DNA from: Actibacterium mucosum KCTC 23349
GTDB taxonomy: Bacteria > Pseudomonadota > Alphaproteobacteria > Rhodobacterales > Rhodobacteraceae
Reading direction: 5' to 3'
NCBI RefSeq assembly: GCF_000647975.1
Contig: NZ_JFKE01000005.1
Coordinates: 1-64,000 of the forward strand
DNA: 64,000 nt
Part shown: positions 43,610 to 52,987 of the stretch, piece after piece
Numbering within the stretch: the stretch's first letter is position 1
Layout: the number at the start of each line of letters is the position of its first letter
The notes under the pieces: generated by a model
Database searches by the model: none
What the model saw: the letters and a program-made list of their open reading frames with translations, nothing else
Told to the model about the DNA's origin: nothing
Program-made: the position numbers and the translations under genes

Positions 43610-45208
43610 TTACTCAGCCGGAACCGCGGCGTGATTGGTTTGCACTTCTTTGCCGGCCGTGACGGTTTTCCAAAGGTTGACGCACATGATCACGGCGCCA
43701 GCCAGGTACATGACCCCGCCCAGACCACGCACCACAAACATCGGGTACTTGGCGGCAACGGTGTCGGCGAACGAGTTCACCAGGAACCCTTGGGCATCCA
43801 CTTCGCGCCACATCAGGCCCTCCATGATGCCGCTGACCCACATGGCGGCGGCGTAAAGGATGATGCCGATGGTGGCCAACCAGAAGTGCCAGTTCACCAT
43901 GCTGAGGCTGTAAAGCCGCTCGCGGTTCCACAGCTTGGGCACCAGGAAGTACAGCGCGCCGAAGGTGATCATACCGTTCCAGCCCAAGGCGCCGGAATGT
44001 ACGTGGCCAATGGTCCAGTCGGTGTAATGCGACAGCGAGTTGACCGCCTTGATCGACATCATCGGGCCCTCAAATGTGGACATGCCGTAAAAACCGATCG
44101 AGATCACCATCATGCGGATCACCGGGTCGGTGCGCAGCTTGTCCCAGGCGCCCGACAGGGTCATCAGGCCGTTGATCATGCCGCCCCAGCTGGGCATCCA
44201 CAGGATGATCGAGAACACCATGCCCAGCGTCGAGGCCCAGTCAGGCAGCGCGGTATAGTGCAAATGGTGCGGACCAGCCCAGATATACAGGAAGATCAGC
44301 GCCCAGAAGTGGATGATCGACAGCTTGTAGCTGAAGACCGGGCGTTCGGCCTGCTTGGGCACGAAATAATACATCATGCCCAGGAACCCGGCGGTCAGGA
44401 AGAAGCCCACCGCGTTGTGCCCGTACCACCATTGCGTCATGGCGTCTTGCACACCGGCAAAGACCTGCACCGATTTCGAACCGAAGATCGACACCGGGAT
44501 CGACAGGTTGTTGACCACGTGCAGCATGGCCACCGTGACGATAAAGGACAGCAGGAACCAGTTGGCGACGTAGATGTGTTTCTCGCGCCGTTTGATAATG
44601 GTGCCCAGGAACACGGCCAGATAGGCGACCCAGACGATGGTCAGCCACCAGTCGACGTACCATTCAGGCTCGGCATATTCCTTGCCTTGCGTCGCGCCCA
44701 GCAGATAGCCGGTAGCGGCCAGAACGATAACCAGCTGGAACCCCCAGAACACGAACCACGCCAGGTTGCCGCCCCACAGTCGCGCGGCGCTGGTGCGTTG
44801 CACGATATAGAACGAGCTGGCGATCAGGGCGTTCCCCCCAAAGGCGAAGATCACCGCCGAGGTGTGCAACGGGCGCAGACGGCCAAAGTTGGCATAGCCT
44901 TGCGCCCAGTCAAAGTTCAGCGCCGGAAAAGCCAGCTGAAAGGCGATGAACGTACCCGCGGCAAATCCTACCACGCCCCAAAAGGCGGTGGCGATCACGC
45001 CGGCGCGGATCACGTCATCCATGTATTCGTTTTGCGGTGCGGCCTTCACCGGTTCGTCGGTGCGGCGCGCCGTCCAGATGAACAACCCGGCAGCCACAAC
45101 CATGACTGTCAGTGCGTTCACCAGATAGGCCGCATCGCGCGCATAATTGGCGGCGTAAGCGGCCAAAAGCGCGATGATGCCCAATATGGCCATCTTAAAG
45201 TAATTCAT
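43610..45208 (-). CDS. ccoN: cbb3 cytochrome c oxidase subunit I
   Basis: This 532-residue catalytic heme-copper subunit has about twelve or more membrane helices. Metal-site histidines are visible in [10 protein letters not shown] (near 260-270), AGPHHLHY (near 313-320) and [10 protein letters not shown] (near 400-410), the last typical of low-spin/high-spin heme ligation. The ATG at 45208 follows CAGGAA; an open frame continues far upstream but only antisense to uspA. A perfect FNR box lies about 94 bases before the start, consistent with induction at low oxygen. Confidence 0.97.
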   Translation of the reverse strand: MNYFKMAILGIIALLAAYAANYARDAAYLVNALTVMVVAAGLFIWTARRTDEPVKAAPQNEYMDDVIRAGVIATAFWGVVGFAAGTFIAFQLAFPALNFDWAQGYANFGRLRPLHTSAVIFAFGGNALIASSFYIVQRTSAARLWGGNLAWFVFWGFQLVIVLAATGYLLGATQGKEYAEPEWYVDWWLTIVWVAYLAVFLGTIIKRREKHIYVANWFLLSFIVTVAMLHVVNNLSIPVSIFGSKSVQVFAGVQDAMTQWWYGHNAVGFFLTAGFLGMMYYFVPKQAERPVFSYKLSIIHFWALIFLYIWAGPHHLHYTALPDWASTLGMVFSIILWMPSWGGMINGLMTLSGAWDKLRTDPVIRMMVISIGFYGMSTFEGPMMSIKAVNSLSHYTDWTIGHVHSGALGWNGMITFGALYFLVPKLWNRERLYSLSMVNWHFWLATIGIILYAAAMWVSGIMEGLMWREVDAQGFLVNSFADTVAAKYPMFVVRGLGGVMYLAGAVIMCVNLWKTVTAGKEVQTNHAAVPAE

Positions 45209-45301
45209 TTCCTGCGTCCCTTCTTCGTCTCGATACGAATCGATCCTGACAGGCGTTTGGCCTGCAATTGGGGGTATGGACCGCAGCGGGACATCGTCGC
45301 T

Positions 45302-45315
45302 TTGATCCAAATCAA
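45302..45315. promoter_or_regulatory. FNR box between ccoN and uspA
   Basis: TTGAT-CCAA-ATCAA is a perfect FNR/FnrL site in the 186-base divergent region, 94 bases before ccoN and 80 before uspA. Its dyad symmetry could serve either gene. Confidence 0.9.
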
Positions 45316-45394
45316 GGCGCGAACGGGCCGGGGGGACTTTGCTAGGGATGCGGGCCGAAGGGCGCGTATTCATGACATGCAAAGGATCTGAAAG

Positions 45395-46234
45395 ATGGCC
45401 TATAAATCGATACTCACCATCGTCACCGGCCCGGATCTGGGGGCCGAGGCTCTGGACACAGCGCTGGGTGTAACCAACGCTCAGGGCGCGCATCTGGACG
45501 TGATGTGCTTGGGCGTGGACCGTGTTCAGGTCGGGTTCTATCACGCAGGCGCCAACGCGGTTCTGATGCAAGAGACCCTTGCGCAGGCGCAGGCAGACGC
45601 CGAAGAGGCGCTGACCGCCGTCAAGGCCCGGCTGACCGCAGAAACGGTGCCGTGGAGCGCTGATTCGGTGGCTTTGCAGACCGCCGCGATGCCGCATGTG
45701 ATTGGCCGCCGGGCGCGATTCTGTGATCTTGTTGTTTTGCCGAAACCCTATGGGCCGGCGCGCAGCATCGATCACGAAGCCATGGCCGAGGCTGCGTTGT
45801 TCGACAGCAACACGCCTGTGGTCTTTACCCCCGCAGGCAGCGATTTCACCGCCATGCCGAAACGTGTGGTGGTCGGGTGGAACCAAAGCGCCGAAGCACT
45901 GCGTGCGATCCGTGCTGCCTTGCCGATGCTGCAACAGGCCGATCAGGTTAGTGTGGCCATCATAGACCCGCCGCGCCATGGCCCCGACCGGTCTGATCCC
46001 GGCGGCCTGTTGGCACAGATGCTGGGCCGGCACGGTGTGCGGGCCGAGATCTCGGTTCTGGCCAAGACATTGCCGCGGGTGTCGGACGTGCTGTTGCGCC
46101 ATGCCGGTGACTTCGACGCCGATATGATCGTGATGGGCGCCTATGGCCATTCGCGGTTCCGCGAGGCAATCCTGGGTGGCGTCACCCGCGACATGCTGGG
46201 AGAGGCCGAGGTGCCGGTGCTGATGGCGCATTGA
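45395..46234 (+). CDS. Universal stress protein
   Basis: This 279-residue UspA-family protein has a degenerate N-terminal half and a C-terminal half with the ATP-binding-type [25 protein letters not shown]-like motif (about 245-268, G-2x-G-9x-G). Usp genes next to cbb3 oxidase operons are frequent, and the shared FNR box suggests low-oxygen induction. It starts 7 bases after an AAAGGA-type element. Confidence 0.9.
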   Translation: MAYKSILTIVTGPDLGAEALDTALGVTNAQGAHLDVMCLGVDRVQVGFYHAGANAVLMQETLAQAQADAEEALTAVKARLTAETVPWSADSVALQTAAMPHVIGRRARFCDLVVLPKPYGPARSIDHEAMAEAALFDSNTPVVFTPAGSDFTAMPKRVVVGWNQSAEALRAIRAALPMLQQADQVSVAIIDPPRHGPDRSDPGGLLAQMLGRHGVRAEISVLAKTLPRVSDVLLRHAGDFDADMIVMGAYGHSRFREAILGGVTRDMLGEAEVPVLMAH

Positions 46235-46289
46235 TCCGGGCCTCGCCGCGCGTCGTGTAACCGAGACATTGCGCGGCTAGACTGGCGGC

Positions 46290-46934
46290 ATGACCGTTAC
46301 GCTTTACTCCGCGGCGCAGAACTCGGCCGGTGAACGGGTGCGGATTGCGCTGAACCTCAAAGGGGTGGCGTATGATTACGTGCCCATGGCCACGCTGAGC
46401 CGGGCCGAACGTCGGGCGCGCAACCCGCAGGGGCTGATGCCCACATTGCAGGTTGGTGATGCCTATATCACGCAGTCGCTGGCGGCGCTGGAGTATATCG
46501 CAGCCGAGCTGCCCGGCCCGCCCCTGTTGCCGCCAGACCCGGTTCTGGCGGCGCAGTCACGCAGTGTTGCGTTGGCGGTGTGTGCCGAAATGCACGCCAT
46601 CACGGTGCGGCGCGTGCGTCGCTATCTGGCTGACGAGATGCAGCAGGACGATACCGCGATCGCTGCCTGGTACGCGCATTGGACAGCCAAAACCTTTGCC
46701 GCGCTCGAGCTGCAACTGGCCCCCCACCACCGGCCCGGTGCCTTTGCCTTCGCCGATTACCCCACCTTTGCCGATATCGCGCTGGTGCCGCAAATGGCCA
46801 ATGCGCGGCGCTTTGATTGCGCGCTGGACCCGTACCCGACATTGCAACAGATCGAGGCCGCCTGCACCGCCCTGCCGGCCTTTCAGGCCGCGCAACCCGC
46901 GCGTCAGCCCGATTACTCGGCCCCGCCCGGCTGA
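46290..46934 (+). CDS. Glutathione S-transferase, maleylacetoacetate isomerase-like
   Basis: The 214-residue protein has the zeta-class GST opening TLYSAAQNSAGERVRIALNLKG (about 3-24), where SSxS-like SAAQNSAGERVRIAL binds glutathione, and QSLAALEYIAAELP (about 62-75). Zeta GSTs isomerise maleylacetoacetate in tyrosine/homogentisate breakdown. No homogentisate genes are adjacent; the FAH-family gene at 35.6 kb is of the short type. It converges on fnrL with a 6-base gap. Confidence 0.82.
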   Translation: MTVTLYSAAQNSAGERVRIALNLKGVAYDYVPMATLSRAERRARNPQGLMPTLQVGDAYITQSLAALEYIAAELPGPPLLPPDPVLAAQSRSVALAVCAEMHAITVRRVRRYLADEMQQDDTAIAAWYAHWTAKTFAALELQLAPHHRPGAFAFADYPTFADIALVPQMANARRFDCALDPYPTLQQIEAACTALPAFQAAQPARQPDYSAPPG

Positions 46935-46940
46935 GCAGGC

Positions 46941-47681
46941 TCAGACCAGCACGCCGCCGTCGGTGTCGTCGCCGGTTTCTTCGATCAGGCGGTGGAAATC
47001 AGGCACGGTGATACCACGCTTACCTTCCAGCACGATCACCCCGTCGCGCTTCAGGGCCGAGATCTGGCGACTGACCGTTTCCAGCGTCAGGCCCAGATAG
47101 TCAGCCGTCGCCTCGCGGGTCAGGGGCAGATCAAAATGTGCGCCGTCAGTGGGCGTCGCCTTTGTACCTGTGGAATTGCGGCGCGCGATGATGACCAGCA
47201 GGCTGGCGATTTTCTCGCGCGCGGTTTTGCGGCCCAAAAGCAGCATCCACTCTCGGGCAGCATCCAGTTCGTCCAGCGTCATTTCCAGCAAGCGTTGCGC
47301 GATATGCGGTGTGCGCACCATCAGCTCTTCGAACGGGGCGCGGCGGAAACAGCACATGGTCAGCTTGGTCGCAGCCACCGTGTCATAGGCCGCTGTCCCG
47401 CGCCCCGGGCGGCCAACGAAATCGGACGGCAGCAACAGGCCCACCATCTGGGTGCGGCCATCCTCCATCGTCTGGTTCAGCGTGGCGATCCCCTCGACCA
47501 CCGAGCCCAGAAAATCCATCTGATCGCCCGACCACACGATGGTCTGCCCCGGTTCGAAGCTGCGGTAATATTTGATCGCCTCAAGCAGTGCCAGTTCATC
47601 GTCGTCACAGCGCGCACAAACCGCCCGGTGCCGGATCGGGCAACTGTCGCACTGAATACGGGTGAACGTCATATCCGTCAT
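46941..47681 (-). CDS. fnrL: Oxygen-responsive Crp/Fnr regulator FnrL
   Basis: This 246-residue regulator has the N-terminal cysteines Cys11, Cys14, Cys22 and Cys25 and a CC pair at 110-111, suited to an oxygen-labile 4Fe-4S cluster. The cNMP-binding-like beta-roll spans about 30-130. The C-terminal HTH (about 188-210) carries ETVSRQ, the FNR recognition signature for TTGAT half-sites. It likely activates ccoNOQP and hemN under low oxygen and may regulate itself through the box in its own promoter. Confidence 0.95.
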   Translation of the reverse strand: MTDMTFTRIQCDSCPIRHRAVCARCDDDELALLEAIKYYRSFEPGQTIVWSGDQMDFLGSVVEGIATLNQTMEDGRTQMVGLLLPSDFVGRPGRGTAAYDTVAATKLTMCCFRRAPFEELMVRTPHIAQRLLEMTLDELDAAREWMLLLGRKTAREKIASLLVIIARRNSTGTKATPTDGAHFDLPLTREATADYLGLTLETVSRQISALKRDGVIVLEGKRGITVPDFHRLIEETGDDTDGGVLV

Positions 47682-47695
47682 GTTTTGGCCGTCCG

Positions 47696-47709
47696 TTGAT
47701 TTCGATCAA
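47696..47709. promoter_or_regulatory. FNR box between fnrL and hemN
   Basis: TTGAT-TTCG-ATCAA is a perfect FNR site, 15 bases before fnrL and 35 before hemN. Its closeness to fnrL fits autorepression; for hemN it could activate. Confidence 0.9.
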
Positions 47710-47743
47710 GGTTACGATAGCCGACTCGCGCTAAACGCGCCCT

Positions 47744-49099
47744 ATGATGACAGAAACTTTTCTTGCGCGCATGGGTCTTTTTGACGCCCGGGCTCCGCGC
47801 TATACCAGTTACCCCACGGCCCCACATTTCAACGGGTCTGTGACGGGCTCGGACTTCACCAATTGGGTGCGGGCGATTCCCGAAGCCGGGCAAGTTTCCT
47901 TGTACATTCACGTGCCGTTTTGCCGGCGTCTGTGCTGGTTCTGCGCCTGCCGAACACAGGGCAGCCAGACGCTGAGCCCGGTTGCTGCCTATGTCGACAC
48001 CCTGCTGGCCGAGCTGCGATTGCTGGCCGCGCAACTGCCCAAGGGTGTGACGCTGTCGCGGCTGCATTGGGGCGGTGGCACGCCCACGTTGCTGTCGCCT
48101 GATCTGATCGACACGCTGGCCGGCGCAATTTTCGACGTGCTGCCCGCAGGGCCCGGCACCGAGTTCTCGGTCGAGATTGACCCCAACGAGCTGGACGAAC
48201 CGCGCCTGCAGGCGCTGGCGCGCGCCGGGATGAACCGCGCCTCGATTGGGGTGCAGGATTTTGATCCGCTGATCCAGCAGACCATCGGGCGCGAACAAAG
48301 CTATGAGGTGACGCGCGACGCGGTCGAGATGCTGCGTGGTTGTGACATTCACAGCCTGAACGCGGATATCCTGTATGGCCTGCCCTACCAAAACGAACGA
48401 CGCATCACGAACTCGGTGGAACAGCTGATCGCGCTGAATCCCGACCGCGTGGCGCTTTATGGCTATGCCCATGTGCCATGGGTGGCCAAGCGACAGCAGA
48501 TGATACCGACGGACCATTTGCCAACCCCGGTTGAACGCTGGCAGTTGTTCAACACGGCCGAGGCGTTGTTCACCAAGGCAGGATATCGCGGCATTGGGAT
48601 CGATCATTTCGCGCGTCCCGGTGACGGTTTGGACCTGGCGGCACGGGCTGGCACGCTTCACCGCAACTTCCAGGGCTATACCGATGATCAATCTGAGGTT
48701 CTGATTGGCCTGGGCGCGTCCTCCATCTCGCGTTTCCCGCAGGGATATGCGCAAAACGCGCCCTCAACCTCGGCCTATGCGCGGGCGGTAAGCGAGGGGC
48801 AATTTGCCACCACGCGCGGGCATCGGTTCTCGGGCGATGACCGCCTGCGGGCGCGGGTGATCGAAGCGCTGATGTGTTACTTCCGCGTCTCGGAGGAGGA
48901 TTTGAATGCGCGGTTTGGGACAAGCGAAGACGGCGCAAGCGCGCTCTTTGCACCCGCGTTGGAGGAGTTTGGCGAGGTTCTGGAGATGCATCGTGGTGAT
49001 CTGCTGATCACTGACGAAGGTCGGCCCCTAGCCCGTCTGATTGCACGCAGCTTCGATGCCTATGAAATGGCCGCGAATGGTCACAGTCTGGCGATCTAG
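47744..49099 (+). CDS. hemN: Oxygen-independent coproporphyrinogen III dehydrogenase
   Basis: This 451-residue radical-SAM enzyme converts coproporphyrinogen III to protoporphyrinogen IX without oxygen. The CX3CX2C cluster motif is Cys60, Cys64, Cys67 in HVPFCRRLCWFCACR, where Cys69 is also typical of true HemN. The SAM-binding GGGTPT is near 108-113, and the HemN C-terminal domain follows. The Rhodobacter homologue beside fnrL is called HemZ/HemN. It converges on yejF with a 6-base gap. Confidence 0.96.
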   Translation: MMTETFLARMGLFDARAPRYTSYPTAPHFNGSVTGSDFTNWVRAIPEAGQVSLYIHVPFCRRLCWFCACRTQGSQTLSPVAAYVDTLLAELRLLAAQLPKGVTLSRLHWGGGTPTLLSPDLIDTLAGAIFDVLPAGPGTEFSVEIDPNELDEPRLQALARAGMNRASIGVQDFDPLIQQTIGREQSYEVTRDAVEMLRGCDIHSLNADILYGLPYQNERRITNSVEQLIALNPDRVALYGYAHVPWVAKRQQMIPTDHLPTPVERWQLFNTAEALFTKAGYRGIGIDHFARPGDGLDLAARAGTLHRNFQGYTDDQSEVLIGLGASSISRFPQGYAQNAPSTSAYARAVSEGQFATTRGHRFSGDDRLRARVIEALMCYFRVSEEDLNARFGTSEDGASALFAPALEEFGEVLEMHRGDLLITDEGRPLARLIARSFDAYEMAANGHSLAI

Positions 49100-49105
49100 G
49101 GTGGC

Positions 49106-50707
49106 CTAGGCCGTTTCCCCTACGGGCTGAAAAGCGGCGGCCATCAGTTCGCGCGTATAGCCCGAGCGCGGATTGGCGAAGACCTGTTCGCAAGAGCCCG
49201 CTTCGACGATGTCGCCCCGTTTCATCACGATCACCTTGTGGCTGAGCGCGCGCACAACCTTCAGGTCGTGGCTGATGAACAGATAGGCCAGGTTGTATTT
49301 GCGCTGCAATGTGCGCAGCAGTTCCACGATCTGCACTTGCACCGTCATATCCAGCGCCGAGGTTGGCTCGTCCAGAACCACCAGCCGCGGCCGCAGGATC
49401 ATCGCGCGGGCAATGGCGATGCGCTGCCGCTGGCCACCGGAAAACTCGTGCGGGTATCGATGCGACATGTCGGGGTTCAGCCCCACCTCGGTCAAGATCT
49501 CGGCCACCAGGTCTTCTTTGCGCTGACCGGGCGCCAACCCGTGCACGCCCAGACCTTCGGCAATGATTTCGCCGACATTCATGCGCGGTGAAAGCGAGCC
49601 GAACGGGTCCTGGAACACGATCTGCATGTCGCGGCGCAGCGGGCGCAGGTCCTTGGACTTCCACGATTGGATATTGGTGCCCTCGAAATGGATATCCCCC
49701 TTGCTGGAGATCAGCCGCATGATCGCCAGTGCGAGGGTGGTTTTTCCTGATCCGCTTTCGCCCACGATGCCCAGTGTCTCGCCGGCGCGCACGTCGATCG
49801 TGGCCTCGTTCACCGCCTTCACATGGCCAACGGTGCGGCGCATGAGCCCGCGTTGGATCGGGAACCAGATGCGCAGCTTGTCGGTGCGGATCACCTCGGT
49901 TGCGTCAGGCGACACCGGGTCGGGATGGCCGGCGGCCTCGGCCTCCAGCAGCATGCGGGTGTATTCGTGTCGCGGGTTGGCAAAGATTTCGGCGGTGGGG
50001 CCAGCTTCGACAATCTCGCCGTCTTTCATCACGCAAACCCGGTCGGCGATCTTGCGGACAATGCCCAGATCGTGGGTGATGAACAGCATGCTCATCCCCT
50101 CGGCCGCCTTCAGCTCGGCCAGCAGGTCGAGGATCTGCGCCTGGATCGTCACGTCCAGCGCCGTCGTCGGCTCGTCGGCGATCAACAAATGCGGGCCATT
50201 GGCCAGCGCCATGGCAATCATCACCCGCTGCCGCTGCCCGCCGGACAGCTGATGCGGGTACGACTTCAGGCGGCTTTCGGGCTCGTGAATGCCCACCTTG
50301 TGCAGCAGTTCGATAATGCGATTTCGCGCAGCCTCACCGGCCAGTCCCTGATGCAAAGCCAAACTTTCGCCCAGCTGCTTTTCGATTGTGTGCAGCGGGT
50401 TCAGCGAGGTCATCGGTTCCTGGAAGATGAAGCTCACATCGTTGCCGCGGACCTTGCGCAGCAACGTCTCGTCCGCGCCGATCATTTCCTGGCCGTCATA
50501 GGTGACAGACCCCGACAGCGAGGCGTTATCCGCCAACAGAGACACAGTCGACAGGGCCGTCACCGATTTGCCCGACCCGCTTTCGCCCACCAGTGCCACG
50601 GTCTCGCCGCGTTGCACATCGAACGACACCTTGTGCACGGCCTCGCTTTGCTGGCCTTCCTGCAGGAACGATACCGACAGTTCGCGAACCTGAAGCAAAG
50701 CGGTCAT
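49106..50707 (-). CDS. yejF: Peptide ABC importer, fused ATP-binding protein YejF
   Basis: The 533-residue protein has two full ABC domains. Walker A motifs are [11 protein letters not shown] (about 36-46) and [11 protein letters not shown] (about 319-329), and signatures are LSGGQRQR and FSGGQRQR. It powers YejBE-mediated uptake of oligopeptides (microcin C-like in enterics). Its ATG overlaps the yejE stop by four bases, the last step of a tight four-gene operon. Confidence 0.94.
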   Translation of the reverse strand: MTALLQVRELSVSFLQEGQQSEAVHKVSFDVQRGETVALVGESGSGKSVTALSTVSLLADNASLSGSVTYDGQEMIGADETLLRKVRGNDVSFIFQEPMTSLNPLHTIEKQLGESLALHQGLAGEAARNRIIELLHKVGIHEPESRLKSYPHQLSGGQRQRVMIAMALANGPHLLIADEPTTALDVTIQAQILDLLAELKAAEGMSMLFITHDLGIVRKIADRVCVMKDGEIVEAGPTAEIFANPRHEYTRMLLEAEAAGHPDPVSPDATEVIRTDKLRIWFPIQRGLMRRTVGHVKAVNEATIDVRAGETLGIVGESGSGKTTLALAIMRLISSKGDIHFEGTNIQSWKSKDLRPLRRDMQIVFQDPFGSLSPRMNVGEIIAEGLGVHGLAPGQRKEDLVAEILTEVGLNPDMSHRYPHEFSGGQRQRIAIARAMILRPRLVVLDEPTSALDMTVQVQIVELLRTLQRKYNLAYLFISHDLKVVRALSHKVIVMKRGDIVEAGSCEQVFANPRSGYTRELMAAAFQPVGETA

Positions 50708-51813
50708 TGAAACGTCTTTCTGGGGTCAAACGCGTCACGCACGCCTTCGAAGATGAAGACCAGAAGCGACAGCATGATGGCGAAGGTGAAGAAGGCCACG
50801 AAGCCCAGCGACGGCACTTGCAGGTTGTTCTTGGCCTGCAGCGTCAGCTCGCCCAGCGACGGGGCCGACGATGGCAGGCCAAAGCCAAGATAATCCAGCG
50901 AGGCCAGCCCGGCGATGGTGCCAGTGATGATGAACGGCAGCAGTGTCAGCGTGGCGACCATGGCATTTGGCAGCATGTGGCGGAACATGATCACCCTGTT
51001 AGACACGCCCAGGGCGCGCGCGGCGCGGACATATTCGAAATTGCGCGCCCGCAGGAACTCGGCCCTTACCACGCCAACAAGCGCTGGCCAGCCGAACAGG
51101 ATCGACAGGAACACCAACAGCCAGAAGGACCGGCCCAGGATCGCAAAGAGGATGATGATGATATAAAGATTGGGTGTAGAGCCCCAGATCTCCAGAAGTC
51201 TTTGAAAGATAAGGTCTAACCAGCCGCCGAAATAGCCCTGCACAGCACCGGCCGCAATGCCGATGATCGAGGCGCAGACCGTGACGATGATCGTATAGAC
51301 GATGGACAGGCGGAACCCATAGATCACGCGGGCCAGCACATCACGCGAGCTGTCATCGGTGCCCAGCCAGTTTTGCGCCGTGGGCGGGCCGGGCGCGACG
51401 CCGTCCGTATCAACAATGGTTTGATAATGGTATGGCACCAAGGGCCAGATGATCATGCCTTTGGCAATCTCTTCGCCTTCCACCACACCATCCTTGGCGT
51501 CTTCGATCACCGCCTCGGGGTCGTCGAAACAGATGTCTAACCCGCCCGAGACAATCAGGCACTGCACCTCGGGCTGGCTGTAATCGGCTTCGGTGCGGAA
51601 GTCGCCGCCAAAGGCGGTTTCGGGATAAAACTGCGTGACCGGGGTGAAAAATTCGCCCTGATAGCGCACCAGAAGTGGCTTGTCGTTGGCGAGGAGCTCT
51701 GCAAAGAGCGACAAGCCGAACAGGATGCCAAAGATGATCAGCGACCAATAGGCCCGGCGATTTGCAACAAAGTTTGCAACTCTGCGCTTGTTCAGAGGCG
51801 AAAGTTTAAACAT
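50704..51813 (-). CDS. yejE: Peptide ABC importer permease YejE
   Basis: The 369-residue permease starts MFKLSPLNKRRVANFVANRR, has one N-terminal helix, a long periplasmic insert (about 45-165) typical of YejE, and a C-terminal five-helix core with the EAA-type loop EFLRARNFEYVRAARALGVS (about 255-274). It starts 3 bases after yejB. Confidence 0.94.
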   Translation of the reverse strand: MFKLSPLNKRRVANFVANRRAYWSLIIFGILFGLSLFAELLANDKPLLVRYQGEFFTPVTQFYPETAFGGDFRTEADYSQPEVQCLIVSGGLDICFDDPEAVIEDAKDGVVEGEEIAKGMIIWPLVPYHYQTIVDTDGVAPGPPTAQNWLGTDDSSRDVLARVIYGFRLSIVYTIIVTVCASIIGIAAGAVQGYFGGWLDLIFQRLLEIWGSTPNLYIIIILFAILGRSFWLLVFLSILFGWPALVGVVRAEFLRARNFEYVRAARALGVSNRVIMFRHMLPNAMVATLTLLPFIITGTIAGLASLDYLGFGLPSSAPSLGELTLQAKNNLQVPSLGFVAFFTFAIMLSLLVFIFEGVRDAFDPRKTFQ

Positions 51814-51816
51814 TTC

Positions 51817-52965
51817 TCAGACCTCCCGCGCCTCAAAGTCGATCCGCGGATCGATGAAGACATACATCAGATCCGACAGAATCCCGACCAAGAGGCCGAT
51901 CAGGCCAAAGACAAACAGCGTGCCAAACACGATCGGGTAGTCGCGCTGCAACGCGGCCTCGAACCCCATGCGGCCCAGCCCGTCCAGCGAGAAGATCGTC
52001 TCGATAATCAGCGAGCTGCCGAAGAACACCCCGATGAACACGGCCGGAAAGCCGGCGATCACGATCAGCATGGCGTTGCGGAAGACGTGGCCATACAGCA
52101 CCCGCCCCTCGGACAGGCCCTTGGCGCGGGCGGTCATGACGTAGTGCTTCTTGATCTCGTCCAGAAACGAGTTCTTGGTCAGCAGCGTCAGCGTGGCAAA
52201 GCCCGAGATCGAGGTGGCCACAACCGGCAGCGTGATGTGCCAGAAATAGTCGGCAACCTTGCCCAGCGCGCTGAGGTCGTCGAAATTGTCGGATGTCAGC
52301 CCCCTGAGCGGGAAGATCTTCCAATAAGATCCGCCCGCGAACATGACCAGCAACAGGATGGCGAACAGGAACCCGGGAATGGCATAGGCGGCGATGATCG
52401 CACCCGATGTCCAGCTGTCAAACGGTGTGCCGTCGCGCACCGCCTTGCGGATACCCAGCGGGATCGACACGACATAGGCGATGATGGTGGACCACAGACC
52501 CAGCGTGATTGAGACGGGCATCTTCTCCCATACCAGTTCAAAGACCGGCGTGTCGCGGAAGAAACTGTCGCCGAAATCCAGCGTCAGATAGTTGCCCATC
52601 ATGATAAAGAAACGTTCGGCAATGCCGATATCCTGTTTCTCGCAGCCCTCGGCATCAAGATCGGGGTCGCCGACGTGATCCGGCCCGCAAACGATGCGGG
52701 CAAAGCCCATGTCAACTTCCAGCTGGTCCAGGAATTCCTGCGGCAGCCCGCGCGCGCCCAGATAGCGGCTGTCGTCGCCCAGATCCTCGACCTCTTCACC
52801 GCCACCGGCGATGTTCTGAAACACGTCGCCTTCGCCCTGGGCCCGTGCGATGACCTGTTCGATAGGGCCGCCCGGCACAAATTGGGTCAGCACGAAATTT
52901 ATGATCATCACGCCCAGAAGCGTGGGGATGACCAGCAGCAAACGCCGTAGGATATACGCGCCCAT
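51817..52965 (-). CDS. yejB: Peptide ABC importer permease YejB
   Basis: The 382-residue permease has an N-terminal helix (MGAYILRRLLLVIPTLLGVM) and a YejB-type insert of about 100 residues (about 35-130). Further membrane helices include an EAA loop DEIKKHYVMTARAKGLSEGR near 272-291. It is preceded by yejA with a 22-base gap. Confidence 0.94.
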   Translation of the reverse strand: MGAYILRRLLLVIPTLLGVMIINFVLTQFVPGGPIEQVIARAQGEGDVFQNIAGGGEEVEDLGDDSRYLGARGLPQEFLDQLEVDMGFARIVCGPDHVGDPDLDAEGCEKQDIGIAERFFIMMGNYLTLDFGDSFFRDTPVFELVWEKMPVSITLGLWSTIIAYVVSIPLGIRKAVRDGTPFDSWTSGAIIAAYAIPGFLFAILLLVMFAGGSYWKIFPLRGLTSDNFDDLSALGKVADYFWHITLPVVATSISGFATLTLLTKNSFLDEIKKHYVMTARAKGLSEGRVLYGHVFRNAMLIVIAGFPAVFIGVFFGSSLIIETIFSLDGLGRMGFEAALQRDYPIVFGTLFVFGLIGLLVGILSDLMYVFIDPRIDFEAREV

Positions 52966-52987
52966 GTGGTTCCGATCTGCTCGTTGT

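Noticed and set aside
43592-45391. Long plus-strand frame opposite ccoN
   Set aside because: ccoN is unmistakable on the minus strand, and the plus-strand product is His/Gln/Arg-rich with no recognisable domain.
45209-46231. N-terminal extension of ccoN by more than 300 residues
   Set aside because: The extension is antisense to uspA, crosses the FNR box, and is absent from the CcoN family; the ATG at 45208 has a ribosome binding site.
51798-51811. Third copy of AAAGTTTAAA at the yejE start
   Set aside because: On the minus strand it is simply the codons for MFKLS at the gene's beginning, so it is not evidence for a regulatory repeat.
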